From assembly GCF_030268885.1 (NCBI RefSeq), contig NZ_BSSA01000034.1, positions 32,741 through 96,740 on the forward strand: a DNA stretch of 64,000 bases. The letters are read 5' to 3'. This document shows positions 1 through 8,166 of this stretch, piece after piece (within the stretch, counting starts at the first letter, position 1; the number at the start of each line of letters is the position of its first letter). Both the position numbers and the translations under genes were made by a program. This DNA comes from Kitasatospora phosalacinea. Lineage in GTDB: Bacteria; Actinomycetota; Actinomycetes; Streptomycetales; Streptomycetaceae. A model generated the notes under the pieces. It saw nothing but the letters and a program-made list of their open reading frames with translations. It had not been told where the DNA came from and ran no database searches.

Positions 1-452
1 GCGGCGCCCGCGGTGCCGAGCAGGATGTCGTCCACGTCCAGGACGTGGCCGGGCGCCCAGCCCTCCAGGATCTCCAGTGCGGTGCCGAGCAGCGCGGCCG
101 CGGCGGTGGTGCGCAGGAAGGACGGCAGCCAGGAGCGCGACGGCGAGCCCACCGCCAGCGGCAGCAGCACCCCGATCGGGGCCAGCGGCAGCAGCCCCGA
201 GGCCAGTTGCCGCAGGGCGGTCGCACCGCCGAGGGACAGCGCCTGGTGCACCGAGGCGAACGGGGTGAGATTGGGCGGGCTGGTCCAGGCGGCGGGCACC
301 GGGCGCAGGCTCAGCCAGCCGAGCAGCAGCAGTTGGAGGCCCAGCAGCACCCGGGACGCCGCCCGCCACCGGTACGGCACCGCCCGCCCGTCCGTCGGAC
401 GGGAGGCCGTGCGGTCGGCGGTGGCGTGGTCGCTCGGTGCGGTGGTGTGCAC
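1..452 (-). CDS. VanZ-like family membrane protein (partial, C-terminus outside window)
   Basis: About 150 N-terminal residues are visible; the gene runs off the left edge. Reading starts at a GTG. After a charged N-terminus there is a first membrane segment (LLLGLQ-like leucine-rich stretch ending GWLSLRPVPAAW), then the VanZ-type phrase NLTPFASV, further hydrophobic segments, and the acidic motif DVDDILLGTAGA that corresponds to the DVDDLLLNTLGA signature of VanZ-like proteins. The biochemical role of most VanZ-like proteins is unknown; the name comes from teicoplanin resistance VanZ, but resistance should not be assumed here. It lies downstream of, and in the same orientation as, the afsQ operon, with an 80-bp gap. 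The start codon is my choice and no clear ribosome site supports it. Confidence 0.75.
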   Translation of the reverse strand, partial: MHTTAPSDHATADRTASRPTDGRAVPYRWRAASRVLLGLQLLLLGWLSLRPVPAAWTSPPNLTPFASVHQALSLGGATALRQLASGLLPLAPIGVLLPLAVGSPSRSWLPSFLRTTAAAALLGTALEILEGWAPGHVLDVDDILLGTAGA

Positions 453-532
453 ACTGCCGGGGACGCAGCTTCCGTCCGGAGCGGTTCCCGGGCCCCGCCC
501 GGGTGGGCGGAACCGGGGCCCGGGTCCGGGGC

Positions 533-844
533 TCAGGTGCAGTGGTCCGGGGCCGGGGAGGGGGCGACGAAGGCCTCGGCCGGGGAGGCGGAGACGGAGG
601 CAGCGGCGGTGGGGGCCGGGGGCCTGGTGGGGGCGGCGCCCGGGGTCGCGGCGGGGGCGGGGGTGCCCGGGGCCCTGGGGGCGAGGAGCTCGCTGGGGCA
701 GGCGGTACGGCTGGCCGGGGCCCCGGCGTCGACCGGGACCTCGGTGGGGCGGATGCCGCAGCCGGTCAGCAGGGCGGGGGCGAGCAGGCCGCCGGCCAGC
801 AGGGCCAGGGGGCGGAACCGGCGGGTGCTCGGGCGGGCGCTCAT
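533..844 (-). CDS. small lipoprotein at the end of the afsQ operon (AfsQ3-like)
   Basis: A 103-residue exported lipoprotein. The N-terminus has arginines, a hydrophobic stretch and the lipobox LLTGC (cleavage before Cys at about residue 29), followed by a proline/alanine/threonine-rich low-complexity tail without a recognisable domain. Its ATG overlaps the stop of the histidine kinase gene (ATGA), so it is translationally coupled to afsQ2. A lipoprotein gene in this position is, as far as I remember, conserved in Streptomyces afsQ loci; a role in modulating the sensor kinase outside the membrane is a reasonable inference, but nothing in the sequence proves it. Confidence 0.8.
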   Translation of the reverse strand: MSARPSTRRFRPLALLAGGLLAPALLTGCGIRPTEVPVDAGAPASRTACPSELLAPRAPGTPAPAATPGAAPTRPPAPTAAASVSASPAEAFVAPSPAPDHCT

Positions 845-2412
845 CGGGCCTCCTCCGGGCCGGGGGCGGGCGGTTGGGTGAGCGGGAGGGTCAGGGTGAA
901 GACCGCGCCGACGCCGTCCGGGTTGTTGGCGGCGGTGATGGCGCCGCCGTGGATGCGGGCGTTCGCCTCGGCGATGGACAGGCCCAGGCCGCTGCCCTCG
1001 GAGCGGGCCCGGCCCTTGTCGGCCTTGTAGAAGCGGTCGAAGACGTGCGGCAGCACGTCCTCCGGGATGCCGGGGCCGCCGTCGGAGACCGAGACGACGA
1101 CGGTGTGCGCCTCGTCGTCCTGACGGACCTTCACCCTGACCGGGGAGCCGCCGTGCTTGAGCGCGTTGCCGATCAGGTTGGCGAGGACCACGTCCAGCCG
1201 GCGGGGGTCGACCACGGCCAGGATGCCGCGCGGGGCGTCGAGTTCGACGGCGTCGTACCAGGCGCGGCCGTCGATGCAGGACATGATCAGGTCGGCCATG
1301 TCGACCTCGTCGGCGACCAGCTTGGCGGTGCCCGCGTCGAAGCGGGTGACCTCCATCAGGTTCTCCACCAGGTCGGAGAGCCGCCGGGTCTCGGAGACCA
1401 CGAGCCGCACGGCCGGTTCGATCATCGGGTCGAGGAGGTCGGCCTCGTCCTCCAGGATGTCGGTGACGGCGGTCATCGCGGTCAGCGGGGTGCGCAGTTC
1501 GTGCGACATGTCGGCGACGAAGCGCCGGGACTGCGCCTCGCGTGCGCTCAGCTCCGCGACCTGCTCCGACAGCGACTCCGCGGTGCGGTTGAACGTCCTT
1601 GCCAGGTCGGCGAGTTCGTCGTTGCCCTCGACGTCGAGCCGGGTGTCGAGCTCGCCCTCGCCGAGCCGCCGGGCGGCGTCCCCGAGGCGTCGCACCGGCC
1701 GCAGCACGGTCGCCGAGGCGGCCTGGGCCAGCAGCGCCGAGCCGACCAGGGCCAGCAGGGTGGCGATGGCCAGCGACCAGCCGAGGGTGTTCAGGTCGGC
1801 GCGCTCGTTCTGCAGCGACTTGAACACGTACGCGGTCGGGCCGCCCGGCACCACCTTCGTCCCGCCGACCACGTACGGCCCGGCGAGGTTCACCCGCTGC
1901 CAGTACAGGTGGTACTCGTACGGGTTGCCGGGGCCGGTCTCGCGCGGCTTGTTCACCGCGGTGAGCAGGGCCGCGGGCACCTGGCGGACGGTGAACGCGA
2001 TCGGGTCGGAGGAGGCGGTGCAGCCGGGCACCGAGTCGTCGACCACCACCACGTCGTAGGCCAGCCCGGAGCTGGCCACCTGGGTCGCCAGCGCGGTCAG
2101 GTCCTGGCAGGTGGGCTGCAGCGGCAGTTGCGAGACGTTCCGGGTCAGCGACCCCCGGAAGTCGTTCAGGGCGGTGTCCTGGGCGCGCTTGAGCACCGCG
2201 TCGCGGTTCAGCCAGTAGGCGATGCCGGACGCGGAGACGGCGGTCACCAGCGCGACCGCGGCGAACACCGCGATCAGCCGGACCCGCAGCGAACTGAGCC
2301 GTCGCCAGGACGCCGAACGGGCCCGGCGCGGCGCGGTCTGGAGGTCGGTCAAAAAACTCTCACTGCTCGGAGGGGAGGGGTCACACGGGCGGGTCGAGAC
2401 GGTACCCGACAC
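841..2412 (-). CDS. afsQ2: AfsQ2-like sensor histidine kinase
   Basis: Membrane sensor kinase, about 523 residues. Membrane segments lie near residues 43-67 and 210-235, flanking an extracytoplasmic sensing domain of about 140 residues. A HAMP linker follows (about 236-288), then the phosphoacceptor box MSHELRTPLTAM with His near residue 304, an N box (LIGNALKHG), and G boxes DGGPGIPEDV and GSGLGLSIAEA. It should phosphorylate the AfsQ1 regulator encoded just upstream. The GTG start used here lies 32 bp inside afsQ1; a TTG at 2352 (about 503 residues) is an alternative. The downstream lipoprotein gene overlaps by 4 bp, so the three genes form one operon transcribed leftward. In S. coelicolor the pair affects antibiotic production and nutrient responses (known for the family, not visible here). 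Confidence 0.9.
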   Translation of the reverse strand: MSGTVSTRPCDPSPPSSESFLTDLQTAPRRARSASWRRLSSLRVRLIAVFAAVALVTAVSASGIAYWLNRDAVLKRAQDTALNDFRGSLTRNVSQLPLQPTCQDLTALATQVASSGLAYDVVVVDDSVPGCTASSDPIAFTVRQVPAALLTAVNKPRETGPGNPYEYHLYWQRVNLAGPYVVGGTKVVPGGPTAYVFKSLQNERADLNTLGWSLAIATLLALVGSALLAQAASATVLRPVRRLGDAARRLGEGELDTRLDVEGNDELADLARTFNRTAESLSEQVAELSAREAQSRRFVADMSHELRTPLTAMTAVTDILEDEADLLDPMIEPAVRLVVSETRRLSDLVENLMEVTRFDAGTAKLVADEVDMADLIMSCIDGRAWYDAVELDAPRGILAVVDPRRLDVVLANLIGNALKHGGSPVRVKVRQDDEAHTVVVSVSDGGPGIPEDVLPHVFDRFYKADKGRARSEGSGLGLSIAEANARIHGGAITAANNPDGVGAVFTLTLPLTQPPAPGPEEAR

Positions 2413-3058
2413 CCCGGACGGTGCGGATCAGGGTCGGTGCGGAGGGCACGTCCTCGACCTTCGCCCGCAGCCGCTGGACGCAGGCGTCCACCAGCCGGGA
2501 GTCGCCCAGGTAGTCGTGCTCCCACACCAGCCGCAGCAGCTGCTGGCGGGACAGCGCCTGGCCGGGGCGGCGGCTGAGCTCCAGCAGCAGCCGCAGCTCT
2601 GTCGGGGTCAGCTGCAGGTCCTGCCCGTCCTTGGTGACGGTCATCGCCGAACGGTCGATCACCAGGCCGCCGTACGCCGCCGAGTCCGAGCTCTCCCGCT
2701 CGCCGCGGCGCAGCACCGCCCGGATCCGGGCGTCCAGCACCCGCGGCTGCACCGGCTTGACCACGTAGTCGTCGGCGCCGGACTCCAGGCCCACCACCAC
2801 GTCGATGTCGTCGGAGCGGGCGGTCAGCAGGATGATCGGCAACTGGTCGGTGCGCCGGATGCGGCGGCACACCTCGAAGCCGTCGATGCCGGGCAGCATC
2901 ACGTCCAGCACGATCAGGTCGGGGCGCTGCTCCTTGAACAGGCGCAGGCCCTCCTCGCCGGACGCGGCGGCGGCCACCCGGTGACCCTGGCGGGTGAGGG
3001 CGAGTTCGAGGCCGGTGCGAATGGCGTCGTCGTCCTCGATCAGAAGCAGGAAAGACAC
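2381..3058 (-). CDS. afsQ1: AfsQ1-like OmpR-family response regulator
   Basis: A 225-residue response regulator with an N-terminal receiver domain (acidic cluster EDDDA near residue 8, phosphoacceptor Asp52 in LDVMLPG, conserved Lys in VVKPVQ) and a C-terminal winged helix (QLTPTELRLLLEL to RTVRGVGYRLD). It is very close to what I remember of S. coelicolor AfsQ1, including its length. I chose the GTG at 3058 rather than the upstream ATG at 3067: a -10-like CACAAT (reverse strand, 3066-3071) ends exactly 7 nt before it, the leaderless pattern seen repeatedly in this window, and neither start has a good ribosome site. It diverges from sigQ; an AfsQ1-type binding site lies in the shared intergenic region at 3190-3205. 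Confidence 0.92.
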   Translation of the reverse strand: MSFLLLIEDDDAIRTGLELALTRQGHRVAAAASGEEGLRLFKEQRPDLIVLDVMLPGIDGFEVCRRIRRTDQLPIILLTARSDDIDVVVGLESGADDYVVKPVQPRVLDARIRAVLRRGERESSDSAAYGGLVIDRSAMTVTKDGQDLQLTPTELRLLLELSRRPGQALSRQQLLRLVWEHDYLGDSRLVDACVQRLRAKVEDVPSAPTLIRTVRGVGYRLDPPV

Positions 3059-3189
3059 GGGGGTCATTGTGTCCCACCCGGCCACCGGAAGCACCCACCC
3101 GGGTGACCTCCGGGGCACCGGGAACCGGAGGGCGCTGCTCCGGCGTCCGCAACCGGGGAGCACCCGAACGCCCCGGAACGGTCGCTGCT

Positions 3190-3205
3190 GTGACAGCCCT
3201 GTGAC
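3190..3205 (+). promoter_or_regulatory. AfsQ1-type binding site upstream of sigQ
   Basis: Two direct copies of GTGAC separated by exactly six bases. This fits the published AfsQ1 consensus GTnAC-n6-GTnAC (quoted from memory) with no mismatch. It sits about 125 bp before the sigQ start and about 130 bp before afsQ1, so it could serve either or both directions. Confidence 0.7.
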
Positions 3206-3328
3206 AGTCGACGGACACCGCCATGACGCGCGGACGGCAGGATTTTCCCTGTCGCCGCGAGAGGCCCCCGGAACACCGCCGGAGCCGCCGCGGCGAGGAA
3301 CCGCTCGTACCGACCATGGGGGTGCCCG

Positions 3329-4147
3329 ATGACCGCAACGCTGACGACCCGAAACGCCGGGCCGCGTTCCGCCGTCCTCGGCACCAACCGGCCGCGTCAC
3401 GAGGAGGAGAACTCCGGCACCGTGCTCGTACGGGGGTGCGCGCACAACGCCGGGACCCGCCGCCCGGTCGTGGGGACCAGGAGCGGGGACACCACCCACG
3501 GCCGGACGGGGAACCCGGTCGCGGGACGGACGCTGCGGCTCGCGCCGCAGACCTTCCGGGGTGAGCAGGCCGACCAGGGAGGCGCGCAGGGGGAGCACCC
3601 GGCCGCCGCGACGGACGAGGCGCGCGACATCGCCGAGTTCACCGCGTACGTGCGCGAGCGCCGCGCCTCCCTGTACGCCACCGCCTACCACCTGACCGGC
3701 GACCGGTACGAGGCCGAGGACCTGCTGCAGAGCGCCCTCTTCTCCACCTACCGCGCCTGGGGCCGGATCACCGACAAGGCCGCCGTCGGCGGGTACCTCC
3801 GCCGCACCATGACCAACCTGCACATCTCCGCCTGGCGCCGCCGCAAGGTCAACGAGTACCCGACCGAGGAGCTCCCCGAGCAGGCCGGCGACACCGACGC
3901 GATGGGCGGCACCGAGCTGCGCGCCGTGCTCTGGCAGGCGCTGGCCAAGCTGCCCGAGAACCAGCGCACCATGCTCGTGCTGCGCTACTACGAGGGCCGG
4001 ACCGACCCGGAGATCGCCGACATCCTCGGCATCAGCGTCGGCACCGTGAAGAGCTCCATCTGGCGCGCGCTGCGCCGGATGCGCGAGGACGAGCAGCTCA
4101 ACCGCTCCGGCGACACCGTGCACGCCTTCGGCGAGCTGGTCGCCTGA
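3329..4147 (+). CDS. sigQ: SigQ-like SigE-family (ECF-type) RNA polymerase sigma factor
   Basis: A 272-residue sigma factor. Region 2 spans roughly residues 100-170 (AYHLTGDRYEAEDLLQSALF, then LRRTMTNLHISAWRRRK) and region 4 roughly 205-255 (LPENQRTMLVLRYYEG, then ADILGISVGTVKSSIWRAL). The sigma core is usual for the SigE family, but about 95 extra N-terminal residues precede it; the true start could be downstream, for example at a later GTG. It is divergent from the AfsQ1/AfsQ2 operon, the arrangement typical of sigQ in Streptomyces, and the AfsQ1-type box in front suggests direct control by AfsQ1. Expected role: reprogramming transcription in response to the AfsQ signal. No anti-sigma gene is adjacent downstream. 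Confidence 0.85.
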   Translation: MTATLTTRNAGPRSAVLGTNRPRHEEENSGTVLVRGCAHNAGTRRPVVGTRSGDTTHGRTGNPVAGRTLRLAPQTFRGEQADQGGAQGEHPAAATDEARDIAEFTAYVRERRASLYATAYHLTGDRYEAEDLLQSALFSTYRAWGRITDKAAVGGYLRRTMTNLHISAWRRRKVNEYPTEELPEQAGDTDAMGGTELRAVLWQALAKLPENQRTMLVLRYYEGRTDPEIADILGISVGTVKSSIWRALRRMREDEQLNRSGDTVHAFGELVA

Positions 4148-4264
4148 GGCGGACAGGACTCCCGTCGGGGGACGGGCGGTGGGGGGAAGAGGGGGGACAG
4201 GGCACGGGACGCGACGGCCGACTCGGGGGAGACGGCCGCGGGGGGAGTCCCGGGCCCGGACGCG

Positions 4265-4310
4265 AGGGCGGGGCCCCGGTGCGGGGGGAACGGCACCGGG
4301 GCCCCGCCCT
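4265..4310. terminator. bidirectional hairpin terminator between sigQ and pth
   Basis: Perfect 18-bp stem (outermost pair A4265-T4310; left arm ends at 4282, right arm starts at 4293) with a 10-base loop. It lies between two convergent genes, so it can stop transcription from both sides. The rest of 4148-4339 is G-rich with no coding signal. Confidence 0.75.
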
Positions 4311-4339
4311 TCCGTCGTGCGCGGGCCCGGCGCGCGGGC

Positions 4340-4915
4340 TCAGTGCGCGTCGGCGGTGTGCAGCACGTCCTGAGCGCGGTTCAGGCCGCGCAGCACGAAC
4401 GCCTCCACGGCGTCCGCGCAGCGCTCCAGCAGTTCCGGCATCCGCTGCCGCTCCTCCTCCGAGAAGCGCTCCACCACGAAGTCGCTGACCTTCACGCCCT
4501 TCGCCGGGCGCCCCACGCCCACCCGCAGCCGGGCGTAGTCCGCGGTGCCCAGCGCCGCGTGCACCGAGCGGGCGCCGTTGTGGCCGCCCGGGCCGCCGCC
4601 GCGCTTCAACCGGGCCGCGCCGAACGGGAAGTCCAGGTCGTCCTGCACCACCAGCAGCCGTTCCACCGGCACCCCGTGCCGGCGCAGCAGGGCGGCCACC
4701 GGGCGCCCCGACAGGTTGATCGACCACTGCGGCTCGGCCAGCAGCACCGTGCGGCCGTCCAGCTCGAACGAGGCGGTGCGGGTGGTCAGGCCGCGCCAGC
4801 GGGCGCCGTGCCGCTCGGCCAGCCGGTCGGCGACCAGGAAGCCCGCGTTGTGCCGCGTCCCCGCGTACCGGCGGGTCGGATTGCCCAGCCCCGCCACCAA
4901 CCAGCGCTCACCCAA
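4340..4915 (-). CDS. pth: peptidyl-tRNA hydrolase
   Basis: Pth hydrolyses the ester bond of peptidyl-tRNAs released by stalled or aborted translation, recycling the tRNA in the cytoplasm. The 191-residue protein has the family signature: AGLGNPTRRYAGTRHNAGF at the N-terminus with the catalytic His in RHNAGF, the active-site QDDLDFP, and the GGGPGGHNGARSV loop that binds the 3' end of tRNA. The start is a TTG; it is supported by a GAGAGGGG ribosome site about 9 nt upstream. It follows the uridine-kinase-like gene by 15 bp and is probably co-transcribed with it. Confidence 0.95.
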   Translation of the reverse strand: MGERWLVAGLGNPTRRYAGTRHNAGFLVADRLAERHGARWRGLTTRTASFELDGRTVLLAEPQWSINLSGRPVAALLRRHGVPVERLLVVQDDLDFPFGAARLKRGGGPGGHNGARSVHAALGTADYARLRVGVGRPAKGVKVSDFVVERFSEEERQRMPELLERCADAVEAFVLRGLNRAQDVLHTADAH

Positions 4916-4930
4916 CGCCCCGCGCCCCTC

Positions 4931-5566
4931 TCAGACCAGTTCGGCGGGCAGCTGGCGGGCCACCGCGGCGATCCGCCGCCCCGCCTCCACCCCTGAGCAG
5001 GCGTACGAGCCCAGTTCGACCTGCCGGGCGACGATACCCCGTTCGGCCCGCATCAGCCGCACCCCCCGGCGCACCAGGTACGGCACCGACTTGCGGCCCT
5101 CCCGGACGTCCCGGCGGAAGCGCCGCCAGGCCGTGGTGGACGGCTTGTTGCGCAGGCACAGCGCGTCGCCCAGCAGCCCCTCGGCCCGGCAGCGGCGCAC
5201 CAGCTCGGCGGCGAAGATGCCCTCCGCGACGAAGCCCGCCGCGCCGTCCAGCAGCAGCACCCGGCTGCCCGAGCGCCCGTTGTCCGGGATCGAGTACACC
5301 GGCACCTCGGCCCACCCCTCGAAGGCCAGCGACCGGATCGCCGCCAGCGCCTGGTCCGCGTGCCAGGACAGCGGCGAGTCCCAGTCCGGGCCGCCCCCCT
5401 CCGGCAGCTGCGGCAGCGTCGGGTCGTCGCCGTCCTTGTAGAAGTCGTCCAGCTGCAGCACCGGCAGTCCGCTGCGCTCGGCCAGCGAGGACTTCCCCGA
5501 CCCCGAGGGGCCCGACAGCAGGATGACGCGGGATATCGGGCGGCGGTTCAGCGGGATGTCACTCAC
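4931..5566 (-). CDS. uridine kinase-like P-loop ATPase
   Basis: A 211-residue cytoplasmic P-loop protein. The Walker A motif GPSGSGKSS is near residue 18, followed by LQLDDFYKDGDDPTLP, the phosphoribulokinase/uridine-kinase style DDFY motif, and VLLLDGAAGFVAEGIFA in the Walker B region. The likely activity is ATP-dependent phosphorylation of uridine or a similar small hydroxyl substrate; the specificity cannot be fixed from sequence. I chose GTG at 5566 (VSDIPLNRR) over an upstream start at 5656 because the extra 30 residues are Arg/Asp-rich, overlap a hairpin, and are atypical for the family. It sits directly upstream of pth. Confidence 0.8.
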   Translation of the reverse strand: MSDIPLNRRPISRVILLSGPSGSGKSSLAERSGLPVLQLDDFYKDGDDPTLPQLPEGGGPDWDSPLSWHADQALAAIRSLAFEGWAEVPVYSIPDNGRSGSRVLLLDGAAGFVAEGIFAAELVRRCRAEGLLGDALCLRNKPSTTAWRRFRRDVREGRKSVPYLVRRGVRLMRAERGIVARQVELGSYACSGVEAGRRIAAVARQLPAELV

Positions 5567-5643
5567 GGGGAACCAGTCTGAGGCATCGGAGGGGCAGCTC
5601 GGAACCCGCCGGTCGTCCCCTTCACGCTGCGTGCGGGCATGGG

Positions 5644-5682
5644 GACGGGCCCGCACCAGGGGGGGAGAAGTGCGGGCCCGTC
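5644..5682 (-). terminator. hairpin terminator after the deoC-aldehyde dehydrogenase operon
   Basis: Perfect 13-bp inverted repeat (arms 5644-5656 and 5670-5682) with a 13-base loop, about 75 bp beyond the stop of the last dehydrogenase gene and before the uridine-kinase-like gene. Confidence 0.6.
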
Positions 5683-5757
5683 ACGGCCGTCCGGGCCCCG
5701 GGGGGGTAGGGCGCTGAGGACGGCCGGTCTGTGTGGAGTTGGCCGGTCGGAGGCGGG

Positions 5758-6678
5758 CTAGATGCCCATCGGGTGCCAGACCGTCTTCGTCTCCAGGAAG
5801 GAGAGCAGCCGCCCGGTGCCGGGCGCGGCCGTCCAGTCCTCCGCGGACGGGTCGGCGGCCGGTCGGACCACTCGCTTCAATGTATCGGCCGCCGCGGCCT
5901 CCAGCGCCGCCGCCGCGCCGGGCCCCTCGGGGTCGATCGCCCCGGCCAGGTCCAGCGCGTTGACGTCCTGGTGCGAGGCCAGCGTCGGGGCGAGGTCCGC
6001 GGTGCGGCCGGAGAGCAGGTTGACCACGCCGCCCGGCACGTCGGAGGTGGCCAGCACCTCGCCCAGCGACAGCGCGGGCAGCGGGGCCTGCTCGGCCGCC
6101 GCGACCACCACGGTGTTGCCGGTGGCGATCGCCGGGGCGACCACCGACACCAGGCCCAGCAGCGAGAAGCCGTACCCGGCCCGCGGCGCCAGCACGCCCA
6201 CCACGCCGGTCGGCTCCGGCGTCGACAGGTTGAAGAACGGCCCCGCCACCGGGTTGGCGCCGCCCGCGACCTGCGCGACCTTGTCGGTCCAGCCCGCGTA
6301 CCAGACCCAGCGGTCGATCGCCGCGTCCACCAGCGCCGCCGCCTTCTTCGCGCCGACGCCCTCGGCCGCCGCGACCTCGGCCGCGAACTGCTCCCGGCGG
6401 CCCTGCAGCATCTCGGCCACCCGGTACAGCACCTGGCCGCGGTTGTACGCGGTGGTGCCCGACCAGCCCTTGACCGCGGCGCGGGCCGCGAGCACGGCGT
6501 CCCGGGCGTCCTTGCGGGTGCCCAGCGGGGCGTTCGCCAGCCACTGGCCCTTCGTGTCGGTCACCTCGTACACCCGCCCGCTCTCCGAGCGCGGGAACTT
6601 CCCGCCGACGTACAGCTTGTAGGTCTTGCTGACCTGAATTCGTGCAGGGGTGTCAATGCGCAGGGCAGTCTCAGACAT
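5758..6678 (-). CDS. truncated, cysteine-free aldehyde dehydrogenase-like protein
   Basis: A 306-residue protein that resembles the N-terminal cofactor-binding half of aldehyde dehydrogenases (KLYVGGKFPRSESGRVYEV, AYNRGQVLYRVAEML, WVWYAGWTDKVAQV, VVAPAIATGNTVVV, GGVVNLLSG). Against its neighbour, the proton-relay phrase IPWNFPLLM is replaced by LAPRAGYGFS, the ELGGK segment is missing, and the catalytic Cys region is absent; there is no cysteine anywhere. It therefore should not catalyse the usual thiohemiacetal chemistry. Its ATG lies inside the end of the complete dehydrogenase gene (8-bp overlap), so the two are translationally coupled. The coding region is open and well composed, so it looks like a maintained partner or regulatory paralogue rather than decay. 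A structural role in a hetero-oligomer is inference. Confidence 0.85.
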   Translation of the reverse strand: MSETALRIDTPARIQVSKTYKLYVGGKFPRSESGRVYEVTDTKGQWLANAPLGTRKDARDAVLAARAAVKGWSGTTAYNRGQVLYRVAEMLQGRREQFAAEVAAAEGVGAKKAAALVDAAIDRWVWYAGWTDKVAQVAGGANPVAGPFFNLSTPEPTGVVGVLAPRAGYGFSLLGLVSVVAPAIATGNTVVVAAAEQAPLPALSLGEVLATSDVPGGVVNLLSGRTADLAPTLASHQDVNALDLAGAIDPEGPGAAAALEAAAADTLKRVVRPAADPSAEDWTAAPGTGRLLSFLETKTVWHPMGI

Positions 6679-8161
6679 CGAGGTACGCCTCCAGGCCGTG
6701 GCGACCGCCCTCGCGGCCGTAACCGGACTCCTTGTACCCGCCGAACGGCGAGGTCGGGTCGAACTTGTTGAAGGTGTTCGCCCACACCACGCCCGCCCGG
6801 AGCCGGTTCGCCATCCACAGGATGCGCGAGCCCTTCTCCGTCCAGATGCCCGCGGACAGGCCGTACGGGGTGTTGTTGGCCTTCTCCACCGCCTCGGCGG
6901 GGGTGCGGAAGGTCAGCACGGACAGCACCGGGCCGAAGATCTCCTCGCGGGCGATCCGGTGCGCCTGCGAGACGCCGGTGAACAGCGTCGGGCGGAACCA
7001 GTAGCCCGCGCCCGGGAGTTCGCACTCGGGGGCCCAGCGCTCGGCGCCCTCCTGCTCGCCCGCGGCGGCCAGCTCGGTGATCCGGGCCAGCTGCTCGGCC
7101 GAGTTGATCGCGCCGACGTCGGTGTTCTTGTCCAGCGGGTCGCCGACCCGCAGGGTGCCCATCCGGCGCTTGAGCGCGTCCAGCAGCTCGTCCTGCACCG
7201 ACTCCTGCACCAGCAGGCGGCTGCCCGCGCAGCACACGTGGCCCTGGTTGAAGAAGATGCCGTTGACGATGCCCTCGACCGCCTGGTCCAGCGGCGCGTC
7301 GTCGAACACGATGTTCGCGGCCTTGCCGCCCAGCTCCAGGCTCAGCTTCTTGCGGGTGCCCGCCACCTGCTTGGCGATGGCCCGGCCGACCGGGGTCGAG
7401 CCGGTGAAGGCGACCTTGTCCACGTCCGGGTGGGCGGTCAGCGCGGCGCCGGTGCGGCCGTCGCCGGTGACGATGTTCACCACGCCCTTCGGCAGGCCCG
7501 CCTGGCGGCAGATCTCGGCGAAGCGCAGGGCGGTCAGCGGGGTGGTCTCGGCGGGCTTCAGCACCACCGTGTTGCCGGTGGCCAGCGCCGGGGCGACCTT
7601 CCAGGCCAGCATCAGCAGCGGGAAGTTCCACGGGATGACCTGCGCGGCCACGCCCAGCGGCCGCGGGTTCGGCCCGTAGCCGGCGAAGTCCAGCTTGTCG
7701 GCCCAGCCTGCGTAGTAGAAGAAGTGCGCGGCGACCAGCGGCAGGTCGACGTCGCGGGTCTCCCGGATCGGCTTGCCGTTGTCGATCGACTCCAGCACGG
7801 CCAGTTCGCGGCTGCGCTCCTGGACGATCCGGGCGATCCGGAACAGGTACTTGGCGCGCTCGCTGCCCGGCAGCGCCGACCAGTCGGCGAACGCCTTCCG
7901 GGCCGCCCGCACCGCGCGGTCCACGTCCTCCCCGGTGCCCTGCGCGAACTCGGCGAGCACCTGCTCGGTCGCCGGGTTGACGGTCTTGAGCGCCTCCGAA
8001 CCGGAGGAGTCGACGAACTCGCCGCCGATGAAGTGGCCGTAGCTGGTGGCGATCTCACCCGCGGCGGCGGGGGACTCGGGGGCCGGGGCGTACTCGAACA
8101 GGCCGGATCGCCGCACGGGCCCGGTCGGGGTCTCGGTCTCGGTCTTCTTGGTCTTGGCCAT
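6671..8161 (-). CDS. NAD(P)-dependent aldehyde dehydrogenase (DeoC-linked)
   Basis: A full-length 496-residue aldehyde dehydrogenase. Signatures in order: VIPWNFPLLMLAWKVAPALA, the nucleotide-binding FTGSTPVG, LELGGKAA with the catalytic-base Glu, and FFNQGHVCCAGSRL with the nucleophilic Cys, then EEIFGPVLSVLTF. It oxidises an aldehyde to an acid. Because the gene starts 5 bp after deoC, with a GAGGA ribosome site inside the deoC end, its natural substrate may be the acetaldehyde released by DeoC (inference). An upstream extension of the reading frame into deoC is non-coding overlap. It is followed, with 8-bp overlap, by the inactive-looking paralogue. Confidence 0.9.
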   Translation of the reverse strand: MAKTKKTETETPTGPVRRSGLFEYAPAPESPAAAGEIATSYGHFIGGEFVDSSGSEALKTVNPATEQVLAEFAQGTGEDVDRAVRAARKAFADWSALPGSERAKYLFRIARIVQERSRELAVLESIDNGKPIRETRDVDLPLVAAHFFYYAGWADKLDFAGYGPNPRPLGVAAQVIPWNFPLLMLAWKVAPALATGNTVVLKPAETTPLTALRFAEICRQAGLPKGVVNIVTGDGRTGAALTAHPDVDKVAFTGSTPVGRAIAKQVAGTRKKLSLELGGKAANIVFDDAPLDQAVEGIVNGIFFNQGHVCCAGSRLLVQESVQDELLDALKRRMGTLRVGDPLDKNTDVGAINSAEQLARITELAAAGEQEGAERWAPECELPGAGYWFRPTLFTGVSQAHRIAREEIFGPVLSVLTFRTPAEAVEKANNTPYGLSAGIWTEKGSRILWMANRLRAGVVWANTFNKFDPTSPFGGYKESGYGREGGRHGLEAYLDV

Positions 8162-8166
8162 CGTCC

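Noticed and set aside
13..2577. 854-residue forward reading frame antisense to the VanZ-like, lipoprotein and afsQ genes
   Set aside because: Arg/Gly/Pro-rich composition and no domain; it is the complementary image of clearly conserved reverse-strand genes.
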